The notes under the pieces: model-generated
Databases searched by the model: none
Told to the model about the DNA's origin: nothing
The model's input: the letters and a program-made list of their open reading frames with translations, nothing else
Position numbers and translations under genes: made by a program
DNA from: Spirosoma rigui
GTDB taxonomy: Bacteria > Bacteroidota > Bacteroidia > Cytophagales > Spirosomataceae
Length of the DNA stretch: 64,000 nucleotides
Reading direction: 5' to 3'
NCBI RefSeq assembly: GCF_002067135.1
Contig: NZ_CP020105.1
Coordinates: forward strand, 3,224,001-3,288,000
Shown here: positions 63,728 to 64,000 of the stretch, piece by piece
Numbering within the stretch: the first letter of the stretch is position 1
Layout of the letters: every line of letters begins with the position of its first letter

Positions 63728-64000
63728 TTACGCCCGTTTCATGGTGGCGCGTCCGAGGTAGATGCTGTCGCCTTTGAGCGAGAGGTTGGTGTAAAACGAG
63801 TACCCGTTTTTTACGTATCGAACCATGACCTGACTAACCTGATCAGGACGGGCGTAAGCTTTGGTAGCCGCAATAAGAATCTGGTCGCCGTTGACAATGG
63901 CCCGCACAAACGGCAGATCGCGGGTTTTGATCTGATTGGCGTTATAGCCAACCCAGGTCTTACCGCCATCGTACGAGCATTCAGTTGCTTCATTCAGGTA
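63728..64000 (-). CDS. Unidentified protein, C-terminal 90 residues (truncated by window edge)
   Basis: An uninterrupted minus-strand frame from the window edge to a stop at 63728, followed by a strong terminator. The visible 90 residues are beta-rich: ECSYDGGKTWVGYNANQIKT, FVRAIVNGDQILIAATKAY, VSQVMVRYVKNGYSFYTNLS, GDSIYLGRATMKRA. The SYDGGKTW stretch resembles repeats of extracellular beta-propeller or sandwich proteins, but no family can be named. It probably belongs to a secreted or surface protein. Confidence 0.65.
   Translation of the reverse strand, partial: YLNEATECSYDGGKTWVGYNANQIKTRDLPFVRAIVNGDQILIAATKAYARPDQVSQVMVRYVKNGYSFYTNLSLKGDSIYLGRATMKRA

Overview
The window looks like chromosome from a Bacteroidota bacterium of the Cytophagales, most like Spirosoma or a close relative. 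This is inferred from gene content: a type IX secretion (T9SS) sorting tail, DUF2911, tandem DUF1508, Bacteroidota-style -7 boxes (TAnnTTTG), few visible Shine-Dalgarno sites and a moderately high GC content judged by eye. No rRNA, tRNA, CRISPR array, insertion sequence or prophage was recognised. Most genes are complete; the first and last run off the window.

Layout. 1-4385: carbohydrate-degradation genes (3' end of a GH78 alpha-L-rhamnosidase, a GH20 beta-hexosaminidase lipoprotein, a SASA-type acetylesterase). 4606-8772: a di-haem cytochrome c peroxidase lipoprotein, a DUF2911 protein, a lone AraC-type DNA-binding domain, a tandem DUF1508 protein and a membrane TPR protein. 8877-13732: a LysR regulator divergent from dabB-dabA, an energy-coupled inorganic-carbon (CO2/bicarbonate) uptake system whose four proposed zinc-site residues are all present. 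Their shared promoter region carries an 18-bp inverted repeat and a dyad T-N11-A site. 13818-15960: two secreted CE1-type esterases. 16323-21703: a 1307-residue hybrid histidine kinase (GAF, four PAS, HisKA, HATPase, two receivers, HPt) and a soluble histidine kinase. 22231-27196: small orphan genes, a Bcr/CflA-type exporter, DNA polymerase IV and a single-domain response regulator.

27274-57850 is a surface-polysaccharide locus of about 30 kb, almost all on the minus strand. It runs from the export end (Wza-like SLBB protein, Wzz-like protein, Wzm/Wzt ABC transporter) through a DegT aminotransferase, a GT-C-like membrane protein, WbqC, acyltransferases, an SDR protein and about ten glycosyltransferases, to an O-antigen polymerase/ligase-like protein and a WecA/TagO-type initiating transferase. 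A plus-strand island of three genes (31172-34921) sits inside it: a T9SS-secreted SGNH esterase, a sugar N-formyltransferase and a polysaccharide deacetylase. The likely product is an O-acetylated, possibly N-formylated glycan started on undecaprenyl phosphate and exported by the ABC transporter. No Wzx flippase was seen.

58156-64000 is housekeeping: parE (topoisomerase IV subunit B), pheA, a soluble molybdopterin oxidoreductase of the sulfite-oxidase fold, a ROK-family sugar kinase with a GmhA-like SIS isomerase, and the 3' end of an unidentified gene. Intergenic spaces hold many strong hairpins, most of them between convergent genes. No wholly new system can be shown from sequence alone. 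The best leads are the LysR-DabBA unit with its palindromes, the mixed Wzy/ABC logic of the polysaccharide locus with its modification island, and the heptamer-repeat hairpin directly abutting the pheA start codon.
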